Below are positions 1-10,739 of a stretch of 64,000 nt of DNA, piece after piece. The stretch is from Cotesia glomerata (lineage: Eukaryota; Arthropoda; Insecta; Hymenoptera; Braconidae). The stretch spans positions 1,922,001 to 1,986,000 of the forward strand of contig NC_058161.1 in the NCBI RefSeq assembly GCF_020080835.1. The letters are read 5' to 3'. Each line of letters opens with the position of its first letter. The stretch's first letter is position 1. Made by a program: the position numbers and the translations under genes. The notes below the pieces were generated by a model. It had not been told where the DNA came from, ran no database searches, and saw only the letters and a list, made by a program, of their open reading frames with translations.

Positions 1-420
1 TTTCTCTTGCTTAGATGGCATTGTTTTTGGTAATTGCTGGCTGGATTTAAGCTGGCCCTACTTTTTCACTCAATTAGGGCTCTAAATGTAATTATACTAA
101 TTAATTCTTTTGGTAAACACTCTATTGAGTGTCATTTTCTGCTGTGAAAATACTTGTAAGGATGATTTCATTCAGATACGGAAGTGCTTCTTTATCTAAC
201 TGATGATCTGTCCTATTTTGTGGAATACCGTAGGGCGCTAAGTACTTAATTGAGATGGAATTATTGTTTGTTTTATGTCTTCGTAATTATTTTCTTTCAT
301 TTTTGGATGGGATTTTTGGTTTAACACCTTTTGTTTCTGCGTTAATGCTCGGAAATTTTTTTTAATACGCTTTTATGAATCTAAAAGGTAGAATTTTGAT
401 TCTTTAGTGAATTTTTAGTC

Positions 421-1030
421 TTTTGAATGAATTAATTCCCTAAATATGTTCAAAATTAGATCAAGTCAATCTCAATACGCAAAAACCAAAAAATAGTTTT
501 TTAAGTTATTATGAGATAACTTTTATATGCTTCAACTAATCACCTTCCCCATGAAAAAAAAAAATATATGTCAAAATACATAAAAAATATATTTTAATTA
601 TATTAAAAATCTATAAATTATGTATAGTAAATATATTTTTAATAACTAACTTTTGGCCGATTTTCATATATATTTTATATATTTTAGATATATTCAAAAT
701 ATATTTTTTTTATACTTTTAACTATGTATTTTTATCGTATTTTAAGATATATCTTGAATATGTCTAAAATATATTTAAAATATCTATGAAAATCGGCGAA
801 AAGTTAGTTATTAAAAATATATTTACTATACATATTTTTTATATATTTATATATTTTTTATAGATTTTTAATATATTTGAAATATATTTTTTTTATGGGG
901 GTTTTGAATGAACTAATTCCCTAAAAACGTTCAAAATTAGATCGAGTAAATCGAAATACACAAACACCAAAAAAAATTTTTTTTGCGTTATTTTGAGATA
1001 ACTTTTAAATGCTTCAACCAATCACCTCAA
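421..1030. repeat. Direct duplication flanking an AT-rich foldback element
   Basis: A ~125-bp segment beginning TTTTGAATGAATTAATTCCC (about 421-546) recurs at about 902-1028 with moderate divergence. Between the copies (547-900) lies a near-perfect AT-rich palindrome starting CCCCATGAAAAA and ending TTTTTATGGGG, with matching arms such as TTAGTTATTAAAAATATATT. This is the form of a foldback MITE, either inserted into a duplicated repeat or duplicated with it. No coding potential is seen in it. Confidence 0.6.
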
Positions 1031-1330
1031 AACCTTATATACACTTTTTGTGCTTGAAAAACTGCATCGAATGCCGTCAACAAAATCAAAATCGGCTTAT
1101 CCTTTCAAAAGATATCGCAGTTTAAAGTTGTCAAAAATTTGCCGTTTTATAGCATTTTTAAAATTTTTGAATCCGAATCGCTTAAAAATCATCCTATTGC
1201 TAAATTTTCGATATTATGAGCTCAAAAATAGAGGAAAATATCAAAAATAGCAGAATCGAATTTTTTTTCTGGATCAACCCATTTTTTCAATATATCCTTC
1301 GAATTTTTGAAAAAAAGCAAAAACTATAAT
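1030..1330. repeat. Dispersed repeat with ATCGAATGCCGTCAA core, copy 1
   Basis: The stretch containing GCTTGAAAAACTGCATCGAA followed by TGCCGTCAACAAAATC recurs in reverse orientation near 2990-3100 (TTGACGGCATTCGACGCTG) and more divergently at 44,265-44,360. The flanking 'TTGGTTAAA...AAAAGTTA' sequence is shared too. It is an old dispersed repeat of unknown class. A 66-codon open frame across it is low-complexity and is not proposed as a gene. Confidence 0.5.
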
Positions 1331-1369
1331 CAACGCACCCTTTTAAAATGAAAAAAGTATAGTTGTATA

Positions 1370-2160
1370 CGTATGGTAGTTATTATTTGCAGTAAGCATC
1401 AACCACTGAGGTTTGTGTACGGTGAATTACATAATTGAGCTTGGTAAATAGCCGCAATCTGAGTGCAGGGAAGTGTGCTAAATAAAATGCCATTCAATTA
1501 GACACGGAACCGACAACGATGAGAGTTGCTGATGTTTTGTTCGAGTTTCCAGTAGTAAACCGTCTAACCCGATAGTTCACTGCTATTAGGGCTATATTGA
1601 TCTTGATTGAACCGTCAATAGGTGTAATTAATACCTATATATCCTTCTACCTATATATATAACCATATATACATATATTTATCCAGTTATATGTATGTAT
1701 GTATGAGGATAATAATGAACAAGTGGTAGTTTTGAGTATTTTTGGCAATTATCAAAGTTTGGTTTTCAACAGCACTTAGTGGTGATCCAAAAGTTGTTTC
1801 TGCACGAGTTTGAGCTTTTGAAAATCGAGAGGAATATTTGGATTGTCTGGAAGAATGCCAAAAGTACTTAAAAAGTACTTGAGGCTTGAAATTTAAGTTT
1901 TTAGTATCGAGCGATAGCCCGGAGCTGTGACAACCCGTCGAATAATAATTTTCGTAGTTTATTACCTGGCAGTAAAAGCCAAGGCGAGCATGGGTGGGCG
2001 TCGCCCGCAAACGATTCACGTTATATTTGACCACGTTATATGATATATATGTGGCATATATGTATAGACGCTTTTGTTTCTCCCCTATGTGCTCTTTCTT
2101 TAGTGGCGCTTTTGCCGTCAAGCTTTCCTATATTTAGCGACTCGACTTTGTCCTTGTTAA
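1370..2160. other. Intergenic island of more balanced base composition
   Basis: This stretch has mixed composition against the surrounding AT tracts, with a GC-rich point near 1,985-2,010. A 144-codon open frame on the minus strand (2121-1687) lacks recognisable domains and its residues look like translated AT-rich DNA. I see no splice-supported exon. It could be regulatory or part of an unannotated non-coding transcript. Confidence 0.25.
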
Positions 2161-2446
2161 TTGGGATATTTGTTTAGTCAAGGTGTCTCACGTCTTTGTG
2201 GAATTTTGAACTTTTAGTTCATTTACAATTATACATTTTAAAAAATTTTTTTTCAATATATATTTATTACAATTTTTGGTCTTTTTCAAAAATTTGAAAG
2301 ATATATGGACAAAAAATTGGCTAGATTAAAAAAAAAATTTTATTCTGCTATTTTTTAAATCTTTAGCTACTTTTTAAGTTCAAAATGTCAGAAATTAAGC
2401 AATTGGGTGATTTTTGAGCGCTACAGGTTCAAAAATTAAAAAATTG

Positions 2447-2933
2447 GGTAATTATTTACAAGTGGGGTCAACCCCATTTTCGGCCATAACTAGGTGAACA
2501 ATTAACATTTTCAAATTTTTTTTTATTCTGCTTATTTTCACGACGCATTTATGATAAAAAATGTCGTGAAAGAAAAAAATAAAGATTTCTTTATATAGAT
2601 AGCTTTTTTGTCTTCAAAAGTTAGAAAAAATTTTGGCTCTCGTGTTTTTGGATAAAATTTCTATTTTATCTTTTTTTTATATTTTTTTTAAAGTACATGA
2701 AAAAACGAACAATTTAAAAAAAAGTTGAATATCATAATTTTCTAAAAAATGTATAAGTTTTTTGAAAATTTGTGAAATTTGTTAAAATTGTGATAATCAA
2801 CTTTTGTTTTTTTTTAAATTGTTCATTTTTTTATGTATTTAAAAAAAATATGTATATATCATTAAAATCAAATAGAAATTTCGTTCAAAAAAATGAAAAT
2901 TAAAATGGCTGACCCCACTTGTAAATATTTACC
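2447..2933. mobile_element. TIR/foldback element (GTAATTATTTACAAGTGGGG ends)
   Basis: The left end reads GGTAATTATTTACAAGTGGG and the right end is its imperfect reverse complement (CCCACTTGTAAATATTTACC). A second nested inverted repeat lies inside, with arms near 2,697-2,740 and 2,790-2,850 (AACAATTTAAAAAAAAGTTG and its complement). No target duplication could be read with certainty and there is no internal ORF. It is a likely non-autonomous MITE. Confidence 0.5.
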
Positions 2934-2939
2934 AAAAAT

Positions 2940-3110
2940 TATTTTAAAACAGCCAATTTTTGACAATTTTTAAACTATAATATCTTTTGAATGCCTAGAT
3001 CGATTTCAATTTTATTGACGGCATTCGACGCTGTTTTTCGAGCGCAAAATACGTATACATGGTTTTAATCTAATTGGTTAAAGCATTTAAAAGTTACCTC
3101 AAAAAAACGC
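2940..3110. repeat. Dispersed repeat with ATCGAATGCCGTCAA core, copy 2 (inverted)
   Basis: TTTTATTGACGGCATTCGAC and the following TTTTTCGAGC are the reverse complement of the copy at about 1,055-1,090. The pair bracket the 1.1-2.9 kb segment in opposite orientation, so either one larger element with inverted ends or two independent insertions is possible. Confidence 0.45.
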
Positions 3111-3624
3111 TATAAAAACAAAACCAAAATTATAGTATTTAATAGTATTCTATTAAGTTTTTTAAATATTGTCTATTTGTTCAGGCTTTTGGTATAAATA
3201 TCCATATTTATAAACTGACACGTGTTATTTTGACTGTCCCTAAATAAATGTATATCATTTTTTTCTGTATACTTATACTTATATAACATAAGTTTCTATT
3301 TCCTTCATAATAACAATAACTATCAATGAAAATGATTGATTTATTATTATTGAGTGTATTACAGGTACTTATATATACATACAAATACATACATATATAC
3401 AATCATCGAAGGTCGATGGTACTTAAAGTAGCTGCGTATTAAAAGTTTCTTAATTTATTTATATTTATTTTTTTTTTAATATATCACTGATAGAAGGATT
3501 TCTTTATAGTTAAAATATTTGTTAATATTTAACAAATAATTTATTAACGACCACTTTTTAGTCCTTAACAAATATTCCTTAATATTTAAAAAGACTTATT
3601 AATATTTAATAAATGAATATCAGA

Positions 3625-4425
3625 TTATTCTTTTATCGCAAGAGTTATCAAGTGATATTATTAACTCCTATTCCCTCGAAAGCTTCAAAAATAAAGCTTT
3701 TGAATTATTCTTAAATCTTGAACTATCTAACAGTTTATAACTCTATTAATTATCCAGTTTGGCTTGCTTGAATTTGAATTTTAATTTGTATTTGATTTCA
3801 CTCATATGTTACTTACTTAATTTATTGTATTGCATTGTACTATAATATTTCTGCTTTATTATCTAAATACACAATTTAATTTAATTATTACCCATTAATT
3901 ATATCCAAATCTTGTATTATTGCCATTCGGCTAAGTCTTGGCATATAAATTTAATAAATAAATAAATCAATACATCCTTTAGTAAAAAGTTGATGTGACG
4001 TTTTCATTTTTGTCGCTTTTCGTTGCTATGGTAACCGTCGCCATAGTAACCGTTGCTATGGTAATCGTCGCCATAGTAACCGTTGCTATGGTAATCGTCG
4101 CCATAGTAACCGTTGCTATGGTAACCGTTGCTATGGTAACCGTTGCCATAGTAACCGTTGCTATGATAACCGTTGCTATAGTAACAGTTGCTATGGCGAA
4201 TTTTTTCCATGAAAATAATCATAACTTTTATTTAAAAGTTGATGTGACGTTTTCATTGTTGTCGCTTTTCGTTGCTATGGTGACCTTTTTTGGCAATGAT
4301 TATAGCAACGGTTACCATGGCAACGGTTAGATATTAATGAGTAAAATTTGTAAAAATATTGATTAATTAAATTGTCGATAATAAATATTTTGACAGAAGC
4401 GCGCAAAGCGCGTTCGATTTTCTAG
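3625..4425 (+). mobile_element. Helitron-like element, family 2, carrying an X-box array
   Basis: Both boundaries are set by comparison with the uninterrupted MITE at 39,152-39,423: host sequence stops at A3624 and resumes at T4426. The 3' end shows the Helitron signature, a GC-rich hairpin (CGCGC-AAA-GCGCG, about 4,400-4,412) followed by TTCGATTTT and CTAG, then host T. The 5' end reads TTATTC rather than the usual TC. Inside are a LINE-like tail (about 3,915-3,968), a ~50-bp direct repeat (about 3,984-4,031 and 4,233-4,280, TTGATGTGACGTTTTCATT) and the tandem array. There is no Rep/helicase ORF, so the element is non-autonomous. Confidence 0.6.
4022..4200. repeat. 15-bp tandem array of RFX X-box-like sites (12 units)
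   Basis: Twelve head-to-tail 15-bp units of the type GTTGCTATGGTAACC are visible. Nine of the twelve fit the RFX X-box pattern GTHNYYATRRNAAC; units 3, 5 and 12 carry a terminal mismatch. The core is nearly palindromic, so both strands read alike. A canonical site, GTTACCATGGCAAC, lies 110 bp downstream at 4311-4324 and a near match at 4271-4284. The open frames through the array (Val/Thr/Ala repeats on +, Tyr/Gly/Asn/Ser on -) are translated repeat and are not called genes. RFX binding is inferred from the motif alone. Confidence 0.75.
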
Positions 4426-4559
4426 TTTATTAAATACAAACAAATCATTTTAAATACTAAGAAATATTTATTTAATAATAAAAAGTAGTCTCTAATAAAT
4501 TTTTTAAATATTAACAAATATTTTTAACTATAAAAAAATTTGATAAATGATTAAAAAAA

Positions 4560-5716
4560 AATTCAAACGTCAAATTTACATGTACTTTGTAAATACCAGG
4601 GAAAAATGTCGAGCAGAAACAATTAATTTTCCCAAAAAAAAAAAAAAAAAAAAATAACGCTACCGGAATAGTAAAGTAGTTTCTTACCTTAATCTTCTAT
4701 TCTGTGGCTCTTAAAGAGGGCCGAAGTCGAAGTTGTAGACAAGGAAGGAGGTGCTCTACCCTTATCAGAGGCATCCTTCCGCCCCAAGTGGATCTTTGAC
4801 TTGCATTCTGGTTCAGATCTTTTGTTTTTTTCGAGCCGAAATAATTGGCTCATTTTTTCCCACGTTTTCTCGCTTTTCCTCCGACTTTTAAACTAAAATA
4901 TAAGAAAAATAATTAAAAAGAAATGTAAAAATTCCAGGGTTTAATTAAACAACACCGATCCTAAGAATTGAAACCCCTATCGAGTAAATGTGTGCATATA
5001 GACATTAATTGGCAACCCTTACCAACTGTAATTACACATTACACAGTTAAACAATGTCGTATCATATACAACATGGAATATACATGTGATATGGAATTAA
5101 ATATTAAATATATCAGCAGAGAGTGTATTAAACATTATTGTATAGACAGGAATCCTCATCCACGGCCATGGAAATAACATAAAGAATAAAAAGGCAAAAC
5201 GAATAGAAATAATGGAAAAAAAAAAAAAAAAAAAAAGAGTGAGAACGTCAGCTGGCGGCATTCTCGCGTGACGACGCACTACACAGACGTACTACGTCCT
5301 CGACGTTCCCGGTGGTGTAGAAGACCCGCCTTGTATCTCTGTCCCTCATTACTCATTACTATTCCATGTCCATGTCGTCGAATGCACGTATATTAATATG
5401 GAATACGGACATGAACACTCTACTCTGTACCTTTGGTTATACTATACTCTGCTAGAAATTTTATTTATTTTATTTTATTTTGTATATATGCGATGATTAT
5501 GATGATGCCGCGAGTTTCACCCGCCGGGTGTGTCCAAGTTCAATTCCACTCCGAAAATATACTTAGACTCCACTCAGGTGAAACGAAACGCTTGGATTAA
5601 TATATGTGGCTATTATTTTTATGCAGGATCTTTTTTTTACATTGTAGAAATTTATATGGGGAATTTTATTGTATTTACAGCTTTTTTTGACTGGGAAATT
5701 TTATGGTTACTTTATA
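4560..5716. other. Intergenic stretch with two GC-richer islands
   Basis: Islands at about 4,680-4,830 and 5,230-5,560 are separated by AT-rich DNA and poly-A tracts (about 4,636-4,653 and 5,216-5,236). The first holds a possible imperfect hairpin (GGAAGGAGGTGCTCT paired with AGAGGCATCCTTCC, about 4,743-4,781). No exon with consistent splice sites, tRNA or known family was recognised. Confidence 0.25.
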
Positions 5717-6257
5717 TTATTAAGAGAATAAGGAAATTTTGTTTCCAGGATAGGAAAAAATCGCTTTTTTTGGTGAAATTTAGTCATTGGAAAGGTCTTG
5801 ACTCAAATTTGTGTCTTTTCAAGATTTTGTTTCATTCTCACTAAGTCAATTTATTACGATAAGAATTGAGGCTGCGTTCGGAAATATCTCTAGATACATA
5901 ATTAAGAAATGACGTTTTATCTTGTGAACTATTGACTTTTTTAAAGATATAAGCTCATCCCGATGTTACACTCATCGAGACCTTTCATTTGAGTACCCAC
6001 ATCAATTTTTCATATACTTATATATATTATGTTTATTATATATATGTATACATGAAAAATATATCAAAAATGCATGTGGGTACTCAAATGAAAGCTCTTG
6101 ATAAGTATAACATCGGGATGAGCTTATATCTTTAAAAAAATCAATATTTAAGAAAGTACAGCACAATTTAACAAAAGTCATTATTTAATAAAGCAAAATT
6201 TTATTTATTTATAGCTCAAAAGTTACGGCAGTCACACAGTGACTGCAAGGTTGCTAG
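5717..6257 (+). mobile_element. Helitron-like foldback element, family 1, full-length copy
   Basis: This is the best single copy of the dominant repeat. The 5' edge TTATTAAGAGAATAAG is preceded by host A. The 3' edge is the hairpin GCAGTCAC-ACA-GTGACTGC, then AAGGTTG and CTAG (6254-6257), followed by host T. Between them lies one ~190-bp foldback module (about 5,945-6,140), whose arms begin GATATAAGCTCATCCCGATG and end with the reverse complement. The same 5' edge occurs at 10,227, 17,289 and 51,932, and the same 3' edge at 9,193, 21,094, 46,657 and 51,069. The 5' boundary is good to about 2 bp. No protein is encoded; the 104-codon frame at 5530-5844 runs across the element edge and is spurious. 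Confidence 0.65.
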
Positions 6258-7296
6258 TTGATTATATTTTTATAGGAAGTAAAAAAGTAGAAAAATTGAT
6301 TCAATAAAAATAAATATTTTTTTTTTAATTGACAGATTTAATTCAATCATTATTTTGGAAAATAAATTGCTAAGAAAATTTAGGAAATAAGTTTACATTT
6401 TTAAAATATGATTATATTTTTGAGAAGTTTATTGGTGAATTAATTAAGAAAAATAAATAAAATAAATTTTTTTAATGGAAAAAAAAATTATTTGAATGAA
6501 TTAATTGATTAAAATTTTCTTTAAAATTCTTTAAAATTTTTGGTTTAAAATTTTTTTGCTCGACTTAATTTCTTAATTAGTAAAGAAAAATTTTTTTTAG
6601 ACTCAACTATCTTATTTTAAAAATTTTTGTATCGAGTTCCAACTTCTTGGCTAAAAAAATTTTAATCGTCAGTCGATAAATTTGATCTCTCAATTAGGTT
6701 AAAAAAAAATTATTTTCAAAAAATTCCCTCAAAAATAAAAATAGTATAATTTGACTCTTTATAAAAAATGACTTCTATATTTCTGATATTTTCATAAACA
6801 AAAAAAAAATAAAAATGTACGGACATGTATTAGAAAAATGTGCGTGCAGAAGAGAATAAGCATCGACATGGATGAAACCGTACGTGCGTGCAGTTCTGGA
6901 TTCGTGTGAGGCACATCGGTGTGCATTTACGGGTGTGGGGTGCAGAGAATTGTATAGATAAAAAAGAGAAAGAAGCTATAGAGAAAGAAGTTGTACGACC
7001 CACGCTAGCCCGCAGCGTGCAATGTCAACTGGAGTTGGTATGCATCTGCCTGTCAGCCTTCGGCTGTCACGCCAACTCTCGACTTTTCGGCGTAAGAAAC
7101 AGCCTTTACATTATTATTTACTATATGTAATCAATATTTCCGTAATCATATACATTTTTACGACTCTCCACAAAATTTTCCTCTGACCTCCTTCGTAACT
7201 CCTTCGGAAGATTTTTTTCCAAAGCTTTTGTTTCCATTTTTCAGTATTACACGATTTTTTATCAGTATTACACAAATTTTCACAGTAATGATAAGT
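6258..7296. other. AT-rich intergenic DNA with GC-richer island 6,840-7,110
   Basis: The first ~550 bp are low-complexity AT DNA. The island near 6,840-7,110 has balanced composition and an 80-codon open frame, but no recognisable domain and no convincing splice context. No function is assigned. Confidence 0.2.
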
Positions 7297-7910
7297 ATTC
7301 AGGCTGCATTCAAAAATGCTCTATCTCTAGATGCATAATTAAGAAATGAGCTTGTATCTTGTGAACTATTGACATTTTTGAAGACATAAGCTAACCCCGA
7401 CATTACACTCATCGAGACCTTTCATTTGAATACTCACATCAATTTTTTATATATTTATATATATTATATATATATATATATATGTATATATAAAAAATAT
7501 ATCAAAAATGCATGTGGGTACTCGAATGAAAGCTCTTGATGAGTGTAACATCAGAATGAGCTTATATCATTAAAAACATCAATATTTAAGAAAATACAGT
7601 GCAATTTAACATAATTAAGAAATGACTTTGTATCTTGTGAACTATTGACATTTTTAAAGATATAAGCTCATCCCGATGATACACTCATCAAAAGCTTTCA
7701 TTTGAGTACCCACATCAATTTTTCATATATTTATATATATTATATATATGTATATATGAAAAATATATAAAAAATGCATGTGGGTACTTAAATGAAAGCT
7801 CTTGATGAGTGTAACATCGGGATGAGCTTATATCTTTAAAAACGTCAATATTTAAGAAAATACAGTGCAATTTAACAAAAGTGATTATTTAATAAAGCAA
7901 AATTTCATTT
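7297..7910 (+). mobile_element. Family 1 Helitron-like fragment with two foldback modules
   Basis: It starts with the family 5' subterminal motif TCAGGCTGCATTCAAAAATG and carries two palindromic modules (about 7,380-7,575 and 7,660-7,845). It ends in the shared 3' subterminal sequence 'ACAGTGCAATTTAACAAAAG...AAAGCAAAATTT'. The terminal hairpin and CTAG are missing, so this is a 3'-truncated copy. Confidence 0.6.
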
Positions 7911-8039
7911 ATTTTTCACTTTTAATAAAAAATTTTGTGCTAATTGTCCAACACAATTTTTTATGTTTAATATTTTATATAAAATTTTTCAACAGTTAAA
8001 TATTTAACACAAATATTTTTGACGCAAATAATGCAAAAT

Positions 8040-9190
8040 TTAACTGTGTTAATTTCATATAAAGAGCATGTGAATGTTTGCAAAAAATTTAAACGTTTTG
8101 GGTAACAAAAAGGAAGATTGTAATTTTTTAAAAAGGGTGAATTTAAAAAATATTTTTGACATCTCGTGCACGAAAGAATGCATCATCTTAACTGATGATC
8201 TGTTTCGTGTTCTCCAAGTTTAACTTTATAAATATGTTTTTGTACCTTTTGCACTCCGACTCGGTCGGTGTATTTTAAAAATTTATTCCTTTTTATTTTT
8301 TACAGCCTGGATAGTCAACTATATGTAACGTAATTGGCCCTTTGGACTTGTGGTCTCTGATGGCACGACGCCAGAAGGGATTTCTAGGAGTTTGGGACCT
8401 GTTTTGCCCAAGGCGCTGCCGGACTGCCGGTGTCGGTACTATTCTGCTCTACTCTTGTACACATACAAAATACAAAATACAAAATACAAATATTTAAAGA
8501 CACCCCTCGCTCCCATTTCGCCGCGTCTCATCTTATAAAGGTAAGGTGTACATATAAACTACTACTCCTTAGCGATCAGACGGCCCCGGGCACCGTTTAT
8601 TGCTGATACATGGATTTGTATGTATATGTTTTAGTTTTACAGTGTACGGTTTACAGTTTGCAGTACTATACGCTACACAACTTCGTCCTACTCTCTGCAT
8701 CTCACATTCACGGCTAAAGTCTTATGTATATATGGCTAAGAAATAAGAACTAACAACTCGGCTTAAACTTTGTTTCTGTGTTCTGTTTCTTGGACGTTGT
8801 AAAACCGCAAAGATGCAGATGCAAACATCGGCTATAAAATTTATTTATTTTTTATTATTTTAACTAAATTATATATCTCTACTCCGGTAAAACATTTTCA
8901 ATGTTAACTTTATTTTTTTTTAGATGTGAAAATTCTGAAGGAATTTATTTTACAGTTATGAAAATTGTTAACCTACATTTTTTTTTATGGATAAAATTTT
9001 TTTAATGTCAAATTTTATGACTAATTTTTTTTATAAATAAATTTTGAAAAAGTTTAAAATTATCGAAAAATTTGAGTTTCATAAAAATTACGATACAATT
9101 TTTTGATTATTGTTATTATTGAAATTAATAAAAAGTTATGAGTGTATTTAAAAAAATTTATGTGTGAAAATTATTAGTTAATTAATATTT
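8040..9190. other. Intergenic DNA with GC-richer island 8,330-8,720
   Basis: The island contains a short (ACAAAAT)n run near 8,462-8,490 and CG-containing sequence, but no frame that looks coding or is bounded by good splice sites. The remainder is AT-rich. Nothing further is recognised. Confidence 0.2.
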
Positions 9191-9192
9191 TA

Positions 9193-10227
9193 CTAGAAAC
9201 CTTGCAGTCACTTTGTGACTGCCGAGAATAGTGAATTTATTTATTAGTGAATAAAGAATTTATTTATTAGTGAATAAATAAATAAAATTTTGCTTTATTA
9301 AATAATAACTTTTGTTGAATTGCACTGTACATTTTTAAATATTGACGTTTTTAAAGATATAAGCTCATCCTGATGTTACACTCATCAAGAGCTTTCATTT
9401 GAGTACCCACATGCATTTTTGATATATTTTTCATATATACATATATATAATATAAATAAATATATAAAATATATGAAAAATTGATGAGGGTACTCAAATG
9501 AAAGGTCTCGATCAGTGTAACATCAGGATGAGCTTATATCTTTAAAAATGTCAATAGTTTACAAGATACAAGGTCATTTCTTAATGATGTATCTTGAGAA
9601 CTATCGACATTTTTAAAGATATAAGCTCATCCCGATGTTACACTCATCAAGAGTTTTCATTTGAGTACCCACATGCATTTTTGATATATTTTTCATATAT
9701 ACATATATATAATATATATAAATATATGAAAAATTAATGTGGATATTCAAATGAAAAGTCTCAATGAGTGTAATGTCGGAGTGAGCTTATATCTTTAAAA
9801 ATGTCAATAGTTCACGAGATACAAGGTCATTTCTTAATTATGTATCTTTTGAGAACTATTGATACAGTTTTAAAGATATAAGCTCATCTGGATGTTATAC
9901 TAATCAAGAGTTTTCATTTGAGTACTCACATCAATTTTTCATATATTTATATATTTTATATATATGTATATATCAAAAATACATGTGGGTACTCAAATTA
10001 AAGGTCTCGACGAAGGTAACATCGGGATGAGCTTATATCTTTAAAAATGTCAATAGTTCACGAGATACAAGGTCATTTATTAATTATGTATCTAGATATA
10101 CAGAATTTTCGAATGCAGTCTAAATACTTATTATAATAAATTGACTATCGGTAAGACTTTGCAATGACACTACATTTCACTGAAAAAACCTATCCTGGAA
10201 ATAAAATTTTTCTTATTCTCTTAATAA
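9193..10227 (-). mobile_element. Family 1 Helitron-like element, full-length, three foldback modules
   Basis: On the minus strand it starts TTATTAAGAGAATAAG (10,227, preceded by A) and ends with hairpin GCAGTCAC-AAA-GTGACTGC, AAGGTTT and CTAG (9196-9193), followed by T. Three foldback modules lie at about 9,350-9,550, 9,615-9,805 and 9,870-10,050. Comparison with the 541-bp copy at 5,717 suggests that length variation in this family comes from module amplification. No ORF is present. Confidence 0.65.
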
Positions 10228-10425
10228 TATTTTTTTATTATAATAGAAATTAATAATTAAAAAATGGAAAAAAGCAAAACAAAATTATTTTTTTTTTAAT
10301 AAACATAAAATCTAACTTTCTAAAACAAATTTTAAAAATGTAAAGGGGTTGGAGCGGTAAAATGAGAGCAGGTGAACCCACAGGTAGTACAGAACAAGAA
10401 AAACTATCACTATATTCCAAACAAT

Positions 10426-10632
10426 CTATAGTATTCTCAAGAAGATCCAGAGTTTTGTGAGAAGAGCCAGCCCCCCGGGCAGCGTGATGAACAAAGGGAC
10501 CAACTTGAGACTCTCCAAGTCAGAGTGGAAAGGCCGAGAGGTCTTCGAGCACCTCTGTGTCCCAAATACGCTCTTTTTTCTATAAATCTCCTCATACAAT
10601 TCTAATTTTATTACAATACACTTTAAGGACAA
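10426..10632. other. Isolated GC-rich segment with open frames on both strands
   Basis: About 140 bp (10,430-10,570) is conspicuously GC-rich inside AT DNA. Frames stay open on both strands; on the plus strand an AG acceptor-like site (about 10,431) precedes a frame starting YSQEDPEFCEKSQ. That opening loosely resembles the 'SPDFCEKN' stretch of Wnt proteins, but the expected downstream cysteines are absent. It may be a decayed exon, a non-coding element or chance. Confidence 0.15.
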
Positions 10633-10739
10633 AAAAAAAAAACTTCTATTAAAAATTTATCTTCTCGAGAATTTAAAATTTCACTTTACTTTTTATCTAA
10701 AGAATTATTTATTGTCTAAAAAAATAACTAAAACAATTT

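Larger units (their letters stand above)
3485..4555. mobile_element. TA-type MITE split by a Helitron-like insertion
   Basis: The left part (3485-3624) starts CACTGATAGAAGGATTT and the right part (4426 to about 4555) continues with the internal sequence TTTATTAAATACAAACAAAT. Together they correspond to the reverse complement of the intact MITE at 39,152-39,423. The outer right terminus is degraded. The interruption falls between an A and a T, the target preference of Helitrons. The intact relative therefore works as an empty-site reference for the inserted element. Confidence 0.65.

Noticed and set aside
1687..2121. 144-codon minus-strand ORF
   Set aside because: No domain, no splice context, residue usage typical of translated AT-rich DNA; likely chance in a less AT-rich island.
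3995..4330. 111-codon ORF of Val/Thr/Ala/Ile repeats, with a minus-strand shadow at 4222-4004
   Set aside because: Both are direct translations of the 15-bp tandem array, whose period is a multiple of three and therefore keeps frames open.
4739..4785. Imperfect hairpin in a GC-richer island, considered as a miRNA precursor
   Set aside because: The arms are short, with mismatches and no match to a miRNA I recognise; no expression evidence can be drawn from sequence.
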